Assembly (NCBI GenBank): GCA_003660235.1
Contig: QGON01000069.1
Coordinates: 186,001 to 250,000 of the forward strand
Origin: a bacterium endosymbiont of Escarpia laminata
Lineage (GTDB): Bacteria; Pseudomonadota; Gammaproteobacteria; Chromatiales; Chromatiaceae
Length of the DNA stretch: 64,000 bases
Direction of reading: 5' to 3'
The notes beneath the pieces were generated by a model that made no database searches, was not told the origin of the DNA, and saw only the letters and a program-made list of their open reading frames with translations. A program made the position numbers and the translations under genes. Below are positions 8,856 to 17,964 of this stretch, piece after piece; the stretch's first letter is position 1, and each line of letters opens with the position of its first letter.

Positions 8856-9621
8856 CGATCTTAGATAGCTGTGTGAGAAGCGCTGGTTCTGCGTAACGCC
8901 GGAAATGTGCCAGCAAGTGCTGATCGCTGCCGCCAAAATCATCTTTAAACCAATGATAGATGCTGGAGACGATCAACTCTCCATCTTCGATGTTCACCCC
9001 TCTGGGGTGATTGATGTACTCCCGCGAGCTTTGTTCCAGGAGACTCTCCGTATTTTTTACCGTGAATGCGCTCTGCTGCAGGTTGGGGCAGCCGATAGAC
9101 GCGCAGTTCAAGGCATAGTGGAGCCGGGGGTCACGCCAGATGGGACGGAGAATACGGTGTTCGATTTCATCGAGCGCGATTTTGTGGCCATCGATGGTAA
9201 AGAGCTTCTTGCCCCAGGGGCCATTGCTGAAGATCCCTGGAGAGATGTCGATATCGAGGATGGAGTCCACCGGATAGTGATTGAGTATGACCATCACGGT
9301 GCCGGCATTGTAGAGATTGATCCAGAAAGCGCGTTGCTGATCACTGTTGAGGCGGGGTACAGGCGTTTGTTGCAACTGATTCAGGTAGGCCTGTAACTCT
9401 GCCTTCGCTGCCGTGTTGACCCCTGCGTAGTCGACACGGTTGATGCCATCGCCACCCTGAGACAGATAATTGTCGAGAAAGTCTTGCCAGGGGGCATGGT
9501 CGACCAAAAGTGATGAGGTTTCATCATGGGTTTGCCAACGCGGCCAAAGTTCGGCCTTGGGGGCGGCGTATATCCCAGTGATGAATCCCAGGAGGGTGAG
9601 AAAGAGTGCGAATCGAATCAT
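8806..9621 (-). CDS. DUF547 domain exported protein
   Basis: 271 residues with a signal peptide (about 1-19, ending GIYA). It carries the DUF547 pattern: FWINLYNAGTVMVILNHYPVDSI, then KKLFTIDGHKIALDEIEHRILR and DPRLHYALNCASIGCPNL, ending in YINHPRG and HWFKDDFGG. The conserved cysteines in NCASIGC are typical. DUF547 proteins occur widely in the periplasm of gammaproteobacteria without a proven reaction. It lies upstream of, and overlaps, the lipoprotein gene. Confidence 0.9.
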   Translation of the reverse strand: MIRFALFLTLLGFITGIYAAPKAELWPRWQTHDETSSLLVDHAPWQDFLDNYLSQGGDGINRVDYAGVNTAAKAELQAYLNQLQQTPVPRLNSDQQRAFWINLYNAGTVMVILNHYPVDSILDIDISPGIFSNGPWGKKLFTIDGHKIALDEIEHRILRPIWRDPRLHYALNCASIGCPNLQQSAFTVKNTESLLEQSSREYINHPRGVNIEDGELIVSSIYHWFKDDFGGSDQHLLAHFRRYAEPALLTQLSKIDEIEDHHYNWRINSAK

Positions 9622-9654
9622 GGTCTCCAGCCTAAATAGATGCAGTGTAAGCTC

Positions 9655-9739
9655 GTAGGTCTGATCAAGCGTAGCGGATCAGGCAGAAGACCCGATATGT
9701 CAATGGTCTTGCCGGTTCCGCAAGCTTGAACCGATCTAC
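9655..9739. repeat. Interspersed imperfect palindrome, copy A
   Basis: Arms GTAGGTCTGATCAAGCGTAG... (9655-9684) and ...CAAGCTTGAACCGATCTAC (9711-9739) are imperfect inverted repeats about 30 nt long around a ~26-nt centre. The same unit recurs at 18945-19032 and 32643-32729, always between genes. It could fold as a long hairpin in RNA and may act in transcript ends; it resembles a REP/MITE-type sequence. Confidence 0.82.
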
Positions 9740-9793
9740 AGAGATACGTATTTACTGTGCTGTTGGATGCATAGAAACCATGAAACCTCAAAT

Positions 9794-10666
9794 TCAACTG
9801 TCAATCTGATCCTTGATCGTCTTGCCGATCTCCGCAGCGTTCTGTACGACATACACACCCAGTTCAGCCAGTCGTTTTTTCTTCGCCTGCGCAGTGTCCG
9901 ACTCGCCGGAGATGATCGCACCAGCGTGACCCATGCGGCGTCCCCGCGGCGCGGTGGCGCCGGCGACAAAACTGATCAGTGGTTTACTCATGTGCGCCTG
10001 AGCCCAGATAGCGGCATCCACCTCTTGTGATCCACCGATTTCGCCAATCATAAGCACCGCGTCAGTATCCGGATCCTGTTCGAACATTTGCATAATAGCG
10101 AGGAAATCACAGCCGTTTACCGGATCGCCACCGATGCTAATGCCTGTAGAGAGCCCAAGCCCCAATTCACTCATCTGCTCTACCGCTTCGTAATTGAGAG
10201 TGCCGGAACGGGAGACCACGCCAATACGGCCGGCTTGGTAGATGTGCGCGGGCATGATGCCCACTTTGCACTCACCGGGGGTGATGATACCCGCAGTATT
10301 CGGCCCGATGATGATGGCATCGTGACCCACCAGGTAGCGTTTGACACGCACCATGTCCTGCACCGGCACTCCATCAGTGATCACCACTATGACTTTGATG
10401 CCTGCTTCGATCGCTTCCATGATGGCATCGGCGGTAAATGGGGGAGGGACGAAGATGGCGCTGACATCAGCCTCTGTCTCTGCCACTGCATTGTGAACGG
10501 TATCAAAAACCGGACGTTCGATATGCAGCATGCCACCCTTTCCCGGAGTCACACCACCGACGACATTGGTGCCTATCTTTATCGCCTCTTCAGCGTGAAA
10601 CGTGGCGTGTTGTCCGGTAAAGCCCTGAAAGATAACCCTTGAATCCTTGTTGATCAGTATGCTCAT
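9794..10666 (-). CDS. mtkB: Malate-CoA ligase (malate thiokinase) subunit alpha, SucD-like
   Basis: 290 residues, the length and fold of a succinyl-CoA synthetase alpha subunit: CoA-binding [26 protein letters not shown], the [17 protein letters not shown] region and [22 protein letters not shown], which contains the phosphohistidine site. The ATGA overlap with the beta-subunit gene, and the malyl-CoA lyase gene at the head of the operon, point to malate rather than succinate as substrate: malate + CoA + ATP giving malyl-CoA. A plain sucCD assignment remains possible from this subunit alone. Confidence 0.83.
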   Translation of the reverse strand: MSILINKDSRVIFQGFTGQHATFHAEEAIKIGTNVVGGVTPGKGGMLHIERPVFDTVHNAVAETEADVSAIFVPPPFTADAIMEAIEAGIKVIVVITDGVPVQDMVRVKRYLVGHDAIIIGPNTAGIITPGECKVGIMPAHIYQAGRIGVVSRSGTLNYEAVEQMSELGLGLSTGISIGGDPVNGCDFLAIMQMFEQDPDTDAVLMIGEIGGSQEVDAAIWAQAHMSKPLISFVAGATAPRGRRMGHAGAIISGESDTAQAKKKRLAELGVYVVQNAAEIGKTIKDQIDS

Positions 10667-11835
10667 ACCCCTGTTCCTTTGGCTGCCGCCACCGATTTTT
10701 TCGCGGCGTCACTGAGTCTCTCTGCAGGGATGTAATCGAGGCCTGACTCTTCAAGAATCCTGCGGCCCTCTTCCAGATTGGTGCCCGCCAGTCGAACCAC
10801 GATAGGTACTTCAATCCTCTGATCCCCCATCGCCTTGATGATGCCCTTGGCAATCCAGTCGCAGCGGTTGATGCCTGCATAGATGTTGAGCATGATCGCT
10901 TTGACATTGGGGTCTTCGAGCACGATGCGAAAGGCGTTGGCGATCTTCTCCGGTGACGCGCCGCCGCCTACATCGAGGAAGTTGGCCGGACGGCCGCCAT
11001 AGTGGCTGATGGCATCCATGGTCGCCATCGCCAGTCCGGCCCCGTTGACGATGCAGCCCACATCGCCATCCAGTGCAATGTAGTTGAGATCATGACCCGA
11101 GGCCTCGACCTCTTTTGGATCTTCCTCGTCAAAGTCTCTCAGGTCGATGATATCCGCCTGGCGGAAGAGGGCATTGCCATCGAATGACATCTTCGCGTCC
11201 AACGCCAGAAACTGACCCTCAGTGGTTCGTACAAGTGGGTTGATCTCCAGCATCAAGGCGTCATTGTCGCGAAAGCAGCGGTAGAGCTGTTTCATCATAC
11301 GCGCGACAGTGATGATCTGCTTACCGTTGAGACCGATTTTTGTGGCGATCTTGCGGCACTGAAAATCCTGCATTCCGACAGCGGGATCGATGGTTTCGTG
11401 AACCACTTTATCGGGACTGATCTGAGCCAGTTCTTCGATATTCATGCCGCCGGATGCGGAGGCGATCAGTGTGATGCGCTGGCTGTTACGATCGATAACG
11501 ATACCAAGATAGTATTCAGCATCGATATTGTGGGCCTGCTCAACCAGCACGCGCTGGACCAGTCGACCTGCTTTGCCGGTCTGCTTGGTGACCAGACGGG
11601 TGCCGATCATCCGGTCGGCGTGTTGCTGAACGGCTTCCAGAGAGTCTGACAACTGTACGCCGCCCGCCTTGCCGCGTCCTCCGGCGTGTATCTGAGCCTT
11701 GACCACCCAGCCATCGCCACCCAACTCTTCAGCAACTGCCAGTGCCTGATTGCCGGAGTGGGCCACCCGGCCTTCGGGTACGGGAATGCCGTAGGAACGG
11801 AAGATTTCTTTGGCTTGATACTCATGAATATCCAC
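10663..11835 (-). CDS. mtkA: Malate-CoA ligase (malate thiokinase) subunit beta, SucC-like
   Basis: 390 residues with an ATP-grasp domain (VVKAQIHAGGRGKAGG; MLEINPLVRTTEGQFLALDAKMSFD) and a CoA-ligase domain (GCIVNGAGLAMATMDAISHYGG, NFLDVGGGASPEKI). The segment NIYAGINRCDWIAKGI resembles methylotroph MtkA, which has AGINRCDW, and departs from the FGGI seen in succinyl-CoA synthetases. That, plus the adjacent mcl, is the basis for the malate assignment. The complex is cytoplasmic. It sits 11 nt after mcl and overlaps mtkB by 4 nt. Confidence 0.85.
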   Translation of the reverse strand: MDIHEYQAKEIFRSYGIPVPEGRVAHSGNQALAVAEELGGDGWVVKAQIHAGGRGKAGGVQLSDSLEAVQQHADRMIGTRLVTKQTGKAGRLVQRVLVEQAHNIDAEYYLGIVIDRNSQRITLIASASGGMNIEELAQISPDKVVHETIDPAVGMQDFQCRKIATKIGLNGKQIITVARMMKQLYRCFRDNDALMLEINPLVRTTEGQFLALDAKMSFDGNALFRQADIIDLRDFDEEDPKEVEASGHDLNYIALDGDVGCIVNGAGLAMATMDAISHYGGRPANFLDVGGGASPEKIANAFRIVLEDPNVKAIMLNIYAGINRCDWIAKGIIKAMGDQRIEVPIVVRLAGTNLEEGRRILEESGLDYIPAERLSDAAKKSVAAAKGTGV

Positions 11836-11846
11836 GCCCGTCCTCC

Positions 11847-12812
11847 TCAGACCGCCTGTTTGCTGATCTGCTCTACCTTTTCAAGCACAACCTGGGCTTG
11901 TTTGATAGAAGCGGCGTCGATCATCTTTCCATCCAGGTTGACCGCGCCCTTGCCTTCAGCTTCGGCCTCTTCCATCGCCAGGATGATGCGCTGGGCACGA
12001 TCCACCTCGGCCTCTCCGGGAGAGAAGACCTCATTGGCCAGGGCAATCTGTGAGGGGTGAATCGCCCATTTACCTTCCCCGCCCAGTGCCGCAAAGGCCC
12101 TGGCCACAGCCAGGTAGCCCTCCGGGTCGCTGAAATCGCCAAAGGGTCCATCGATGGGGCGCAGGCCATAGGCGCGGCAGGCAACGATCATCCGGGACAT
12201 GGCGAAGTGCCACTGATTGCCCAGATAGGTCTGCCGGTTACCATTTTCATCAGGGCTGTCGAGCATCAAGTAGTCTGGGTTGGGTCCCCCCATGCTGACA
12301 GTTCTGGCTTGGGTGGAAGCGGCGTAGTCGGCAACGCCGAAGACCAGTGCTTCCAGCCGGTCGGGACAGGTTTGGGCGATGGCCTCCACGTTGGCCATGC
12401 CCATGGCGGTTTCGATCAGGGCATGCAGGTTGATCGGTTTCAGCCCTTTGGCTGCCTCGATCTGTTCCAACAGCAGGGCGACAAACTGCAGGTCGGAGGG
12501 TTGACCGACCTTGGGTACCAGCAAAGTATCCAACTTGTCACCAGCCTGTTCCGCAACATCGATGATGTCGCGATAGCAAAAGTGGGTGTCCAGCCCGTTG
12601 ATGCGCACAGAGACGGAACAGTCTGACCAGTCGAAATTGTTCAGCGCATGGATGACATTTTTCCTGGCCTGCTCCTTGTCGGGGACGGCGACGGAGTCCT
12701 CCAGATCAAGAAACACGAGATCGGCGCCCGCCTTGGGGGCTTTTTCCAGCATTCGCATGTTACTGCCGGGTACTGCCAGTTCACTCCGGTGCAGGCGGTT
12801 TTTATAGGCCAT
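11847..12812 (-). CDS. mcl: Malyl-CoA lyase / HpcH-HpaI aldolase family CoA-ester lyase
   Basis: 321 residues from ATG 12812, chosen because GAGGGAG lies just upstream; a longer start adds 20 residues. The TIM-barrel citrate-lyase-beta-type fold shows RSELAVPGSNMRMLEKA, ADLVFLDLEDSVAVPDKEQAR, VRINGLDTH, ALIETAMGMANVEAI and EGKWAIHPSQI, with metal-ligand and base positions typical of malyl-CoA lyases. It reversibly cleaves malyl-CoA to acetyl-CoA and glyoxylate. First gene of mcl-mtkA-mtkB; glyoxylate from the nearby GlcDE is a plausible partner substrate (inference). Confidence 0.86.
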   Translation of the reverse strand: MAYKNRLHRSELAVPGSNMRMLEKAPKAGADLVFLDLEDSVAVPDKEQARKNVIHALNNFDWSDCSVSVRINGLDTHFCYRDIIDVAEQAGDKLDTLLVPKVGQPSDLQFVALLLEQIEAAKGLKPINLHALIETAMGMANVEAIAQTCPDRLEALVFGVADYAASTQARTVSMGGPNPDYLMLDSPDENGNRQTYLGNQWHFAMSRMIVACRAYGLRPIDGPFGDFSDPEGYLAVARAFAALGGEGKWAIHPSQIALANEVFSPGEAEVDRAQRIILAMEEAEAEGKGAVNLDGKMIDAASIKQAQVVLEKVEQISKQAV

Positions 12813-13191
12813 CCTCTTTTCTCCCTCTTTAATTTTGCTTCGATTGAGTGTGTGATTCAGTTCATACCCCAAGTATCCTCCTATTTAACATAGGCATTAC
12901 CGGCTTAACAGAGAATTATTGCGGTATTGCATTGTGCAAATCACGGCTTGGTTGGGCTGAGATCCGGGGAGGATGGATGTAAGTCAATTCAGGATATTTT
13001 ACGATATGTTCAACTGCCGCCTATTTGTTGTCTTTATCCTTTTTAAGGTATAAACCTCAAGTATCATGTGGGTGGCCAAGTTTGAACGGCAGTCGTGTCA
13101 TGAAAGGTTTTCAATCTATATATAATTTGGTTGTTTTTCGTTGACTCTATTTTTGGGTAATATTTCGATTATGCAATTTCCGGTCTTTTTG
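12813..13191. other. Intergenic region between divergent mcl and TonB operons
   Basis: No convincing gene in about 380 nt. A weak sigma-70-like pair TTGTTG (13025-13030) and TATAAA (13049-13054), 18 nt apart, points toward the TonB operon. It is the only promoter candidate I can name, and it is uncertain. Confidence 0.3.
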
Positions 13192-13947
13192 ATGAGACTT
13201 TTCCGGCTTGTCGTACTCCTTGTGTTTCTACCGCTTCCGGTTCTGGCTGACAGCTTCAGTGCAGCGCTTTCTGAGCAGCAGAGGGCGGTCAGTGAGGCTA
13301 TCGATTCGCAGAAGCGGGTCGAGCAACTCGACGACGAGTCCCGCAATCTGTTGGAAAGCTATCGTCAGGTCACTGCAGAACTGGAAAGACTGGAACAGTA
13401 CAATGAGCATCGTCAGCGTTTCGTCGCCTCGCAGGACGAAGAGCTTCAGCGTCTTGCCGAGCAGCTTCTCTCCATCGATAACACCCGTCGCGAAATTGAA
13501 CCGCTTATGGAACGGATGCTGGACGTGTTGGATCGTTTCGTCGAACTGGATACGCCTTTTCTACCGGGTGAGCGTGCCAAACGTATTGCACAGTTGCAGG
13601 ATCTTGAGGGACAGAGCGATGCCACTCTTCCCGAGCGTTATCGTCGTTTGCTGGAGGCCTACCAGGTGGAGACCGAGTACGGGCGAACCATCGAATCCTA
13701 CCGCGGAAAACTGGAACTCGATGGTGAGCCGCGTTTGGTGACTTTTCTGCGCTTGGGACGGGTTGCGCTCTACTACCTGACGCTGGATGGCAAGGCCGCG
13801 GGTATTTGGAATAGAGCGGTTTCCCGTTGGGAACCGCTGGCGCTGGAACACAACCGCAAGATCGACAGGGCGCTGCAGATTGCCGAAAAACGGCTCCCCC
13901 CCGATCTGATGCCGCTCCCTCTGATCGTGCCGGAGCGGATGCAATGA
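13192..13947 (+). CDS. DUF3450 periplasmic protein of the TonB2-type operon
   Basis: 251 residues from ATG 13192, which opens a standard signal peptide (MRLFRLVVLLVFLPLPVLADS). ATG 13171 and TTG 13141 are alternatives without better ribosome sites. The mature protein is a long helical coiled coil (about 25-130) with LERLEQYNEHRQRFVASQDEE, followed by YQVETEYGRTIESYRGKL, typical of DUF3450. In Vibrio-like TonB2 clusters this gene precedes ttpC, exbB, exbD and tonB, as here. It overlaps the ttpC start by 4 nt (ATGA). Its presumed role is in coupling the energising complex to the periplasm. Confidence 0.85.
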   Translation: MRLFRLVVLLVFLPLPVLADSFSAALSEQQRAVSEAIDSQKRVEQLDDESRNLLESYRQVTAELERLEQYNEHRQRFVASQDEELQRLAEQLLSIDNTRREIEPLMERMLDVLDRFVELDTPFLPGERAKRIAQLQDLEGQSDATLPERYRRLLEAYQVETEYGRTIESYRGKLELDGEPRLVTFLRLGRVALYYLTLDGKAAGIWNRAVSRWEPLALEHNRKIDRALQIAEKRLPPDLMPLPLIVPERMQ

Positions 13948-15296
13948 AGAGATTACTCTTGCCGCTGTTCATACTAATGTTATCCCAAAGCAGTCTGCTT
14001 TTTGCTGCCAAGGCTGATTCTTTAGAGAGTCTGTTGCAGCAGGTGCGGGAATCCAGGCAACTGCAGAAGCATAGGGATACGGCGAGAGAGCAGCGGTTTC
14101 TCGAACAGCGGGATCAACGCCAAAGTCTGCTTGACGAGGCCAAACAGGCACTTGCCGCCGCCAGGCAGAAAAAGTTGGAGTTGGATCAGCGCTACACTGA
14201 AAATCAGGGGCGTCTGATCGAAGATCGGGCTCAACTGAAAGAGAAGAGCGGTACCCTGGGCGAACTATTCGGCAGTGTGCGCCAGGTGGCATCCGAGAGC
14301 CGGAATATTTTTGGCGCTTCGTTGATCAGTGTGGAACGGCCACAGGATCTGCTGTTGTTGGATGAACTGGCGGGCAGTCAGAAGCTCCCCTCTATTGAAA
14401 AACTGGAGGCCCTCTGGCAACTGTTTCTCGAACGTCTGGTGGAAGCGGGTAAAATCAAACGTTTTGAAACGCCCGTGATTACCAGCGATGGGGTCGAGCA
14501 GATTGAGATGGTTACCCGGATTGGTCTCTTCAACGCCATATCCAACGGACGTTATCTACGCTATCTGCCGGAGAGCGGTCGTCTGATGGCGTTGGGCCGG
14601 CAGCCCACTCCGCGTTTTCAGTTGATGGCGAAAAAATTTGAGACCGCCGAAGAGACAATAGAAACCATGGCGATCGATCCCTCACGCGGCGCAATTCTGT
14701 CGCTGTTGGTACAGTCACCCACTCTGCTGGAGCGCATTCGGCAGGGTGGGGTTATCGGTTACATCATCATCGGCTTGGGTGCGGTGGGTATTTTGCTGAC
14801 CCTCGAACGACTGATTTTACTCTTCGTTACCGGACGCCGGGTTAAAAAGCAGATTGGTAATCGTTTGGCATCCGGGAAGAATCCCCTGGGACGCCTGATG
14901 CTGGCGATGAAAACGCAGGCCGATAGCAATGCCGAAGCGCTGCAACTGCGTTCTGACGAGGCCATCCTGAAAGAGTTGCCCGCACTGAGGCGGGGATTGC
15001 CGATGTTGGGTATCCTGGCAGCTGTTGCCCCCCTGCTGGGGTTGTTGGGTACAGTTACGGGCATGATCGAGACATTTCAGTCGATTACCCTGTTCGGAAC
15101 CGGTGATCCAAAATTGATGTCCGGCGGTATTTCCCAGGCGTTGGTGACTACTGAACTGGGACTGGCGGTAGCGATACCTCTGGTGCTACTGCACAGTTAT
15201 CTCTCCGGCCGCAGCAACCGGCTGATCCAGATCCTTGATGAACAGAGTGCTGCACTGGTGGCGCATAGGGCGGAAATAAGTGGAACGGCTGATTGA
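13944..15296 (+). CDS. ttpC: TtpC-like MotA/TolQ/ExbB proton channel protein
   Basis: 450 residues from ATG 13944, which overlaps the upstream stop. A signal-type N-terminus (about 1-22) leads to a long coiled coil (about 25-110), a periplasmic segment, a membrane helix near 255-290 (GGVIGYIIIGLGAVGILLTLE) and the MotA/TolQ/ExbB channel domain (LPMLGILAAVAPLLGLLGTVTGMIETF; GISQALVTTELGLAVAIPLVLLH). This large ExbB paralogue is the fourth component of TonB2 systems. It overlaps exbB by 17 nt. Confidence 0.9.
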   Translation: MKRLLLPLFILMLSQSSLLFAAKADSLESLLQQVRESRQLQKHRDTAREQRFLEQRDQRQSLLDEAKQALAAARQKKLELDQRYTENQGRLIEDRAQLKEKSGTLGELFGSVRQVASESRNIFGASLISVERPQDLLLLDELAGSQKLPSIEKLEALWQLFLERLVEAGKIKRFETPVITSDGVEQIEMVTRIGLFNAISNGRYLRYLPESGRLMALGRQPTPRFQLMAKKFETAEETIETMAIDPSRGAILSLLVQSPTLLERIRQGGVIGYIIIGLGAVGILLTLERLILLFVTGRRVKKQIGNRLASGKNPLGRLMLAMKTQADSNAEALQLRSDEAILKELPALRRGLPMLGILAAVAPLLGLLGTVTGMIETFQSITLFGTGDPKLMSGGISQALVTTELGLAVAIPLVLLHSYLSGRSNRLIQILDEQSAALVAHRAEISGTAD

Positions 15297-15708
15297 GTGG
15301 CTGCCAACCGATAGTCTGCGCTTCCTGGAGCAGGGCGGACCTGTGCTCTGGCTGATCCTGCTGCTGTCGTTGTTGATGTGGAGCATGATCACGCTCTGTT
15401 ACAGCCGTATCTGGTTTGCCGGAATCGGGCCTGCCAGGATTGCGGGACAGAGTCGTTTGCCCCTCATCACTGCCCTGGCTCAGATCCTGCCGATGCTTGG
15501 TCTGCTTGGGACTGTGGAGGGCATGATCGACGTTTTCTATGTTATTGCAAGCCACGGTACAGGCAATATTCGTGGCATGGCGGGGGGCATCTCCAGCGCT
15601 CTGATCACCACTATGGCGGGGCTGGTCACTTCACTCTCCGGCTTCTACTTCGTCAGTGATCTGCGTCACCGTCTGCAGGATGCGGCATGTTGCGGGGAGA
15701 TTACCTGA
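15280..15708 (+). CDS. exbB: ExbB-type proton channel subunit (short TonB2 form)
   Basis: 142 residues with a GTG start inside the ttpC 3' end. One N-terminal membrane helix (about 18-42) is followed by two more in the channel motif ILPMLGLLGTVEGMIDVF and GGISSALITTMAGLVTSLSGFYF. ExbB is normally longer; the shortened TonB2-type form lacks the big cytoplasmic loop. With ExbD it converts proton motive force into TonB movement at the inner membrane. The stop TGA overlaps the exbD ATG. Confidence 0.88.
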   Translation: MERLIEWLPTDSLRFLEQGGPVLWLILLLSLLMWSMITLCYSRIWFAGIGPARIAGQSRLPLITALAQILPMLGLLGTVEGMIDVFYVIASHGTGNIRGMAGGISSALITTMAGLVTSLSGFYFVSDLRHRLQDAACCGEIT

Positions 15709-16121
15709 TGCGCCACCGGCATACTGAATCTGAAAGTGGCGGCGTTACCATCAACCTGACGCCACTGATCGACATGGTCTTCATCCTGCTGATCTTTTTC
15801 ATGGTGACCTCCTCCTTTGTGAAAGAGACCGGGGTTGATATTGACCGGCCCAGTGCGGCTACAGCAGTTCGTAAGGAGCTTGCCAGCATCCTCATTGCCG
15901 TTACCAGTAAAGGAGAGGTCTGGATCGACAAACGCCGCGTTGATCTGCGGGCAGTGCGCGCCAATGTTGAACGTCTGCATGCGGAGAATCCGGAAGGGGC
16001 GGTGGTGATCCTGGCTGATGAGCAGGCGCCTACCGGCATTGTGGTGCGGGTATTGGATCAGGCACGTTTGGCAGGGGTGGAGAGTGTTTCAATTGCCGCT
16101 TCACAGGATGCCGGGGGATGA
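15708..16121 (+). CDS. exbD: ExbD biopolymer transport protein
   Basis: 137 residues. The start at 15708 is preferred over ATG 15687 because GGGGAG lies 8 nt upstream and it overlaps the exbB stop as TGATG. It has one membrane helix with the essential aspartate (NLTPLIDMVFILLIFFMVTSSF) and the periplasmic domain with KGEVWIDKRRVDL and ADEQAPTGIVVRVLDQAR. It partners ExbB and TtpC. The 3' end overlaps tonB by 4 nt. Confidence 0.92.
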   Translation: MRHRHTESESGGVTINLTPLIDMVFILLIFFMVTSSFVKETGVDIDRPSAATAVRKELASILIAVTSKGEVWIDKRRVDLRAVRANVERLHAENPEGAVVILADEQAPTGIVVRVLDQARLAGVESVSIAASQDAGG

Positions 16122-16762
16122 GCCGTTCGGTCTATCTTCCTGCAATCCTGTTTGCCCTGTTGGTGAATGTAGCCCTCTTCTGGGCCATGCAGCGCATGGT
16201 GACCGGGGAGAGTGCAACGCTCGACCGGTCGGTGGCCGAACCATTGGTGGTGGATTTCATACGCCTGAATGCGGAGCCGGAGCCTCCGCCACCAGAGTTA
16301 TCGGATGAACCGGATCAACCGCCACCAACATCCTCGCCCAGCGCACCGCAACCTCAACGGCTCACTTTCAAGCAGCCAGGAAACAAACTGCCGAACTGGG
16401 ACACACCGAAGATCGATATTCCTCTGAACATTGGCTCGGGCCCCTATCTTGGCGCTTTTCGTCCGCCTGCGATGCTGGTTGTCCCTCCTTCTGATCCTGT
16501 CCCGCTGGTGCGTTTAGCGCCACGTTACCCTCAACGAGCGTTGCTGCGTCATGTGGAGGGCAGCGTCACCTTGAGCTTTACTATCGCAGCCGATGGCTCA
16601 GTGAGTGATCCAGAGGTGTTGGAAGCGGAACCTGTGGGTTATTTCGAGCAGGCAGCGCTGCGGGCGATTCGGCGCTGGAAGTTTCAACCGAAAATTGAGG
16701 ATGGGATTGCCGTTTCCCGGCCTGCAAGCCAGACCATCCACTTTACGATGAAGAAAAAATGA
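16118..16762 (+). CDS. tonB: TonB energy transducer
   Basis: 214 residues. One N-terminal membrane anchor (about 5-27), a proline-rich spacer (PEPPPPELSDEPDQPPPTSS), then the C-terminal TonB domain (RYPQRALLRHVEGSVTLSFTIAADGSV ... YFEQAALRAIRRWKFQP). It spans the periplasm and pulls the plug of TonB-dependent receptors. It is co-transcribed with exbBD and overlaps the TPR gene by 4 nt. Its nearest receptor gene, at 18 kb, is broken. Confidence 0.93.
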   Translation: MSRSVYLPAILFALLVNVALFWAMQRMVTGESATLDRSVAEPLVVDFIRLNAEPEPPPPELSDEPDQPPPTSSPSAPQPQRLTFKQPGNKLPNWDTPKIDIPLNIGSGPYLGAFRPPAMLVVPPSDPVPLVRLAPRYPQRALLRHVEGSVTLSFTIAADGSVSDPEVLEAEPVGYFEQAALRAIRRWKFQPKIEDGIAVSRPASQTIHFTMKKK

Positions 16763-17964
16763 AGTGGTTGGGTCTGCCTGTTTTGTTGCTCCTGCTGGTG
16801 GGTTTTGGTACCCATGCAGAAGAAGAGGGTAGGAATGAGTACATCGCCACACAGCTCACATACGACTATCTGTTTCTGGTCGAGGCGCTGATCCGTCACG
16901 AACGATATACAGAGGCTGCCGAAGAGTTGAATGGATTATTGACTCGTGTGGCCGACAATCGCTACGAAACAGCCCTGGTTCATCAGACCTATGGCTATGT
17001 TGCTATCGGCCTGAATGATTATCCCGCTGCCATCACCCATTTCATGCGGGCGATCAACTCATCAGCCCTGCCAGATCAGGTTACCCATAGCCTGCGCTAC
17101 ACCACGGCTCAGTTACAGTTGCAGGAAGATGATGCCAAAGCGGCGCTGCAACTGTTGCAGTTATGGTTTGAGTTGGAACAGCAGCCACCTCCCCGTGCGC
17201 ACGTGCTACTGGCGCAGGTCTATCGTTCGTTGGCACGGTGGAAACCGGCAATCAAGGCACTGAAACTCGCGATCAAACAGTCGGATGAAGTTGAAGAGTC
17301 CTGGTATCAGTTGCTTGTCGGATTCTATCTGGAAACTGAGCAGTTGCAGCCGGCTGCTGAACTGCTGCAAAAGATGGTAGGCATGTTTCCCGACAATGCA
17401 GGTTATTGGCGTCAACTGGCCGGTGTATTGATGCAGCAGCGGCGGGAAAAGGCGGCCACGGCGGTAATGGCGCTGGCGGCCGAGAAGCGATTGTTGAAAG
17501 CGGGGGAGCTTCGTCGTCTTGCCAACCTCTATCTGCACCAGAATATGCCGCTGGATGCAGCTGAGCTGGTGGAAACCCATATAATGTCAGGATTGCTCAA
17601 GGCCAATGTCCGAAATCTGAGTCTACTGGCCGATGCGTGGGTGCTGGCCCGTGAGCCTGAGAAAGCGTTGCCGATTTTTTCACGGCTGTCTAATATCGAT
17701 CTTAGCGGCAGATCGGACCTGAAGTGGGGATCATTATTGATTGAGCTGGAGCTTTGGGAAACCGCTGCAACCCGATTGCAGCGGGGTATCGAAAGAAAGA
17801 AAAAACCTTCTGCTCGCGACTGGTTGTTATTGGGTACGGCATATGCCCGATCGGAACGCCATCAGCAGGCTATCGAAGCTTTCACCAAGGCGCGGGACGC
17901 TTCGGGAAAAAAACAGGAGCGCCATCAGGCCGAACAGTGGCTTGAGTATCTGATGGCAAAGTAG
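16759..17964 (+). CDS. TPR-repeat periplasmic protein of the TonB2-type operon
   Basis: 401 residues with a signal peptide (about 1-20, GFGTHA). The mature part is tandem tetratricopeptide-like helical pairs throughout (YGYVAIGLNDYPAAITHFMRAI; WKPAIKALKLAIKQ; LLLGTAYARSERHQQAIEAFTKA). A TPR protein is the usual last member of DUF3450-ttpC-exbB-exbD-tonB operons and is thought to assist TonB2 function in the periplasm. It overlaps tonB by 4 nt. Confidence 0.88.
   Translation: MKWLGLPVLLLLLVGFGTHAEEEGRNEYIATQLTYDYLFLVEALIRHERYTEAAEELNGLLTRVADNRYETALVHQTYGYVAIGLNDYPAAITHFMRAINSSALPDQVTHSLRYTTAQLQLQEDDAKAALQLLQLWFELEQQPPPRAHVLLAQVYRSLARWKPAIKALKLAIKQSDEVEESWYQLLVGFYLETEQLQPAAELLQKMVGMFPDNAGYWRQLAGVLMQQRREKAATAVMALAAEKRLLKAGELRRLANLYLHQNMPLDAAELVETHIMSGLLKANVRNLSLLADAWVLAREPEKALPIFSRLSNIDLSGRSDLKWGSLLIELELWETAATRLQRGIERKKKPSARDWLLLGTAYARSERHQQAIEAFTKARDASGKKQERHQAEQWLEYLMAK

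Noticed and set aside
9794-11835. Plain sucCD of the TCA cycle
   Set aside because: The beta-subunit motif AGINRCDW and the malyl-CoA lyase partner favour malate thiokinase, though not decisively.
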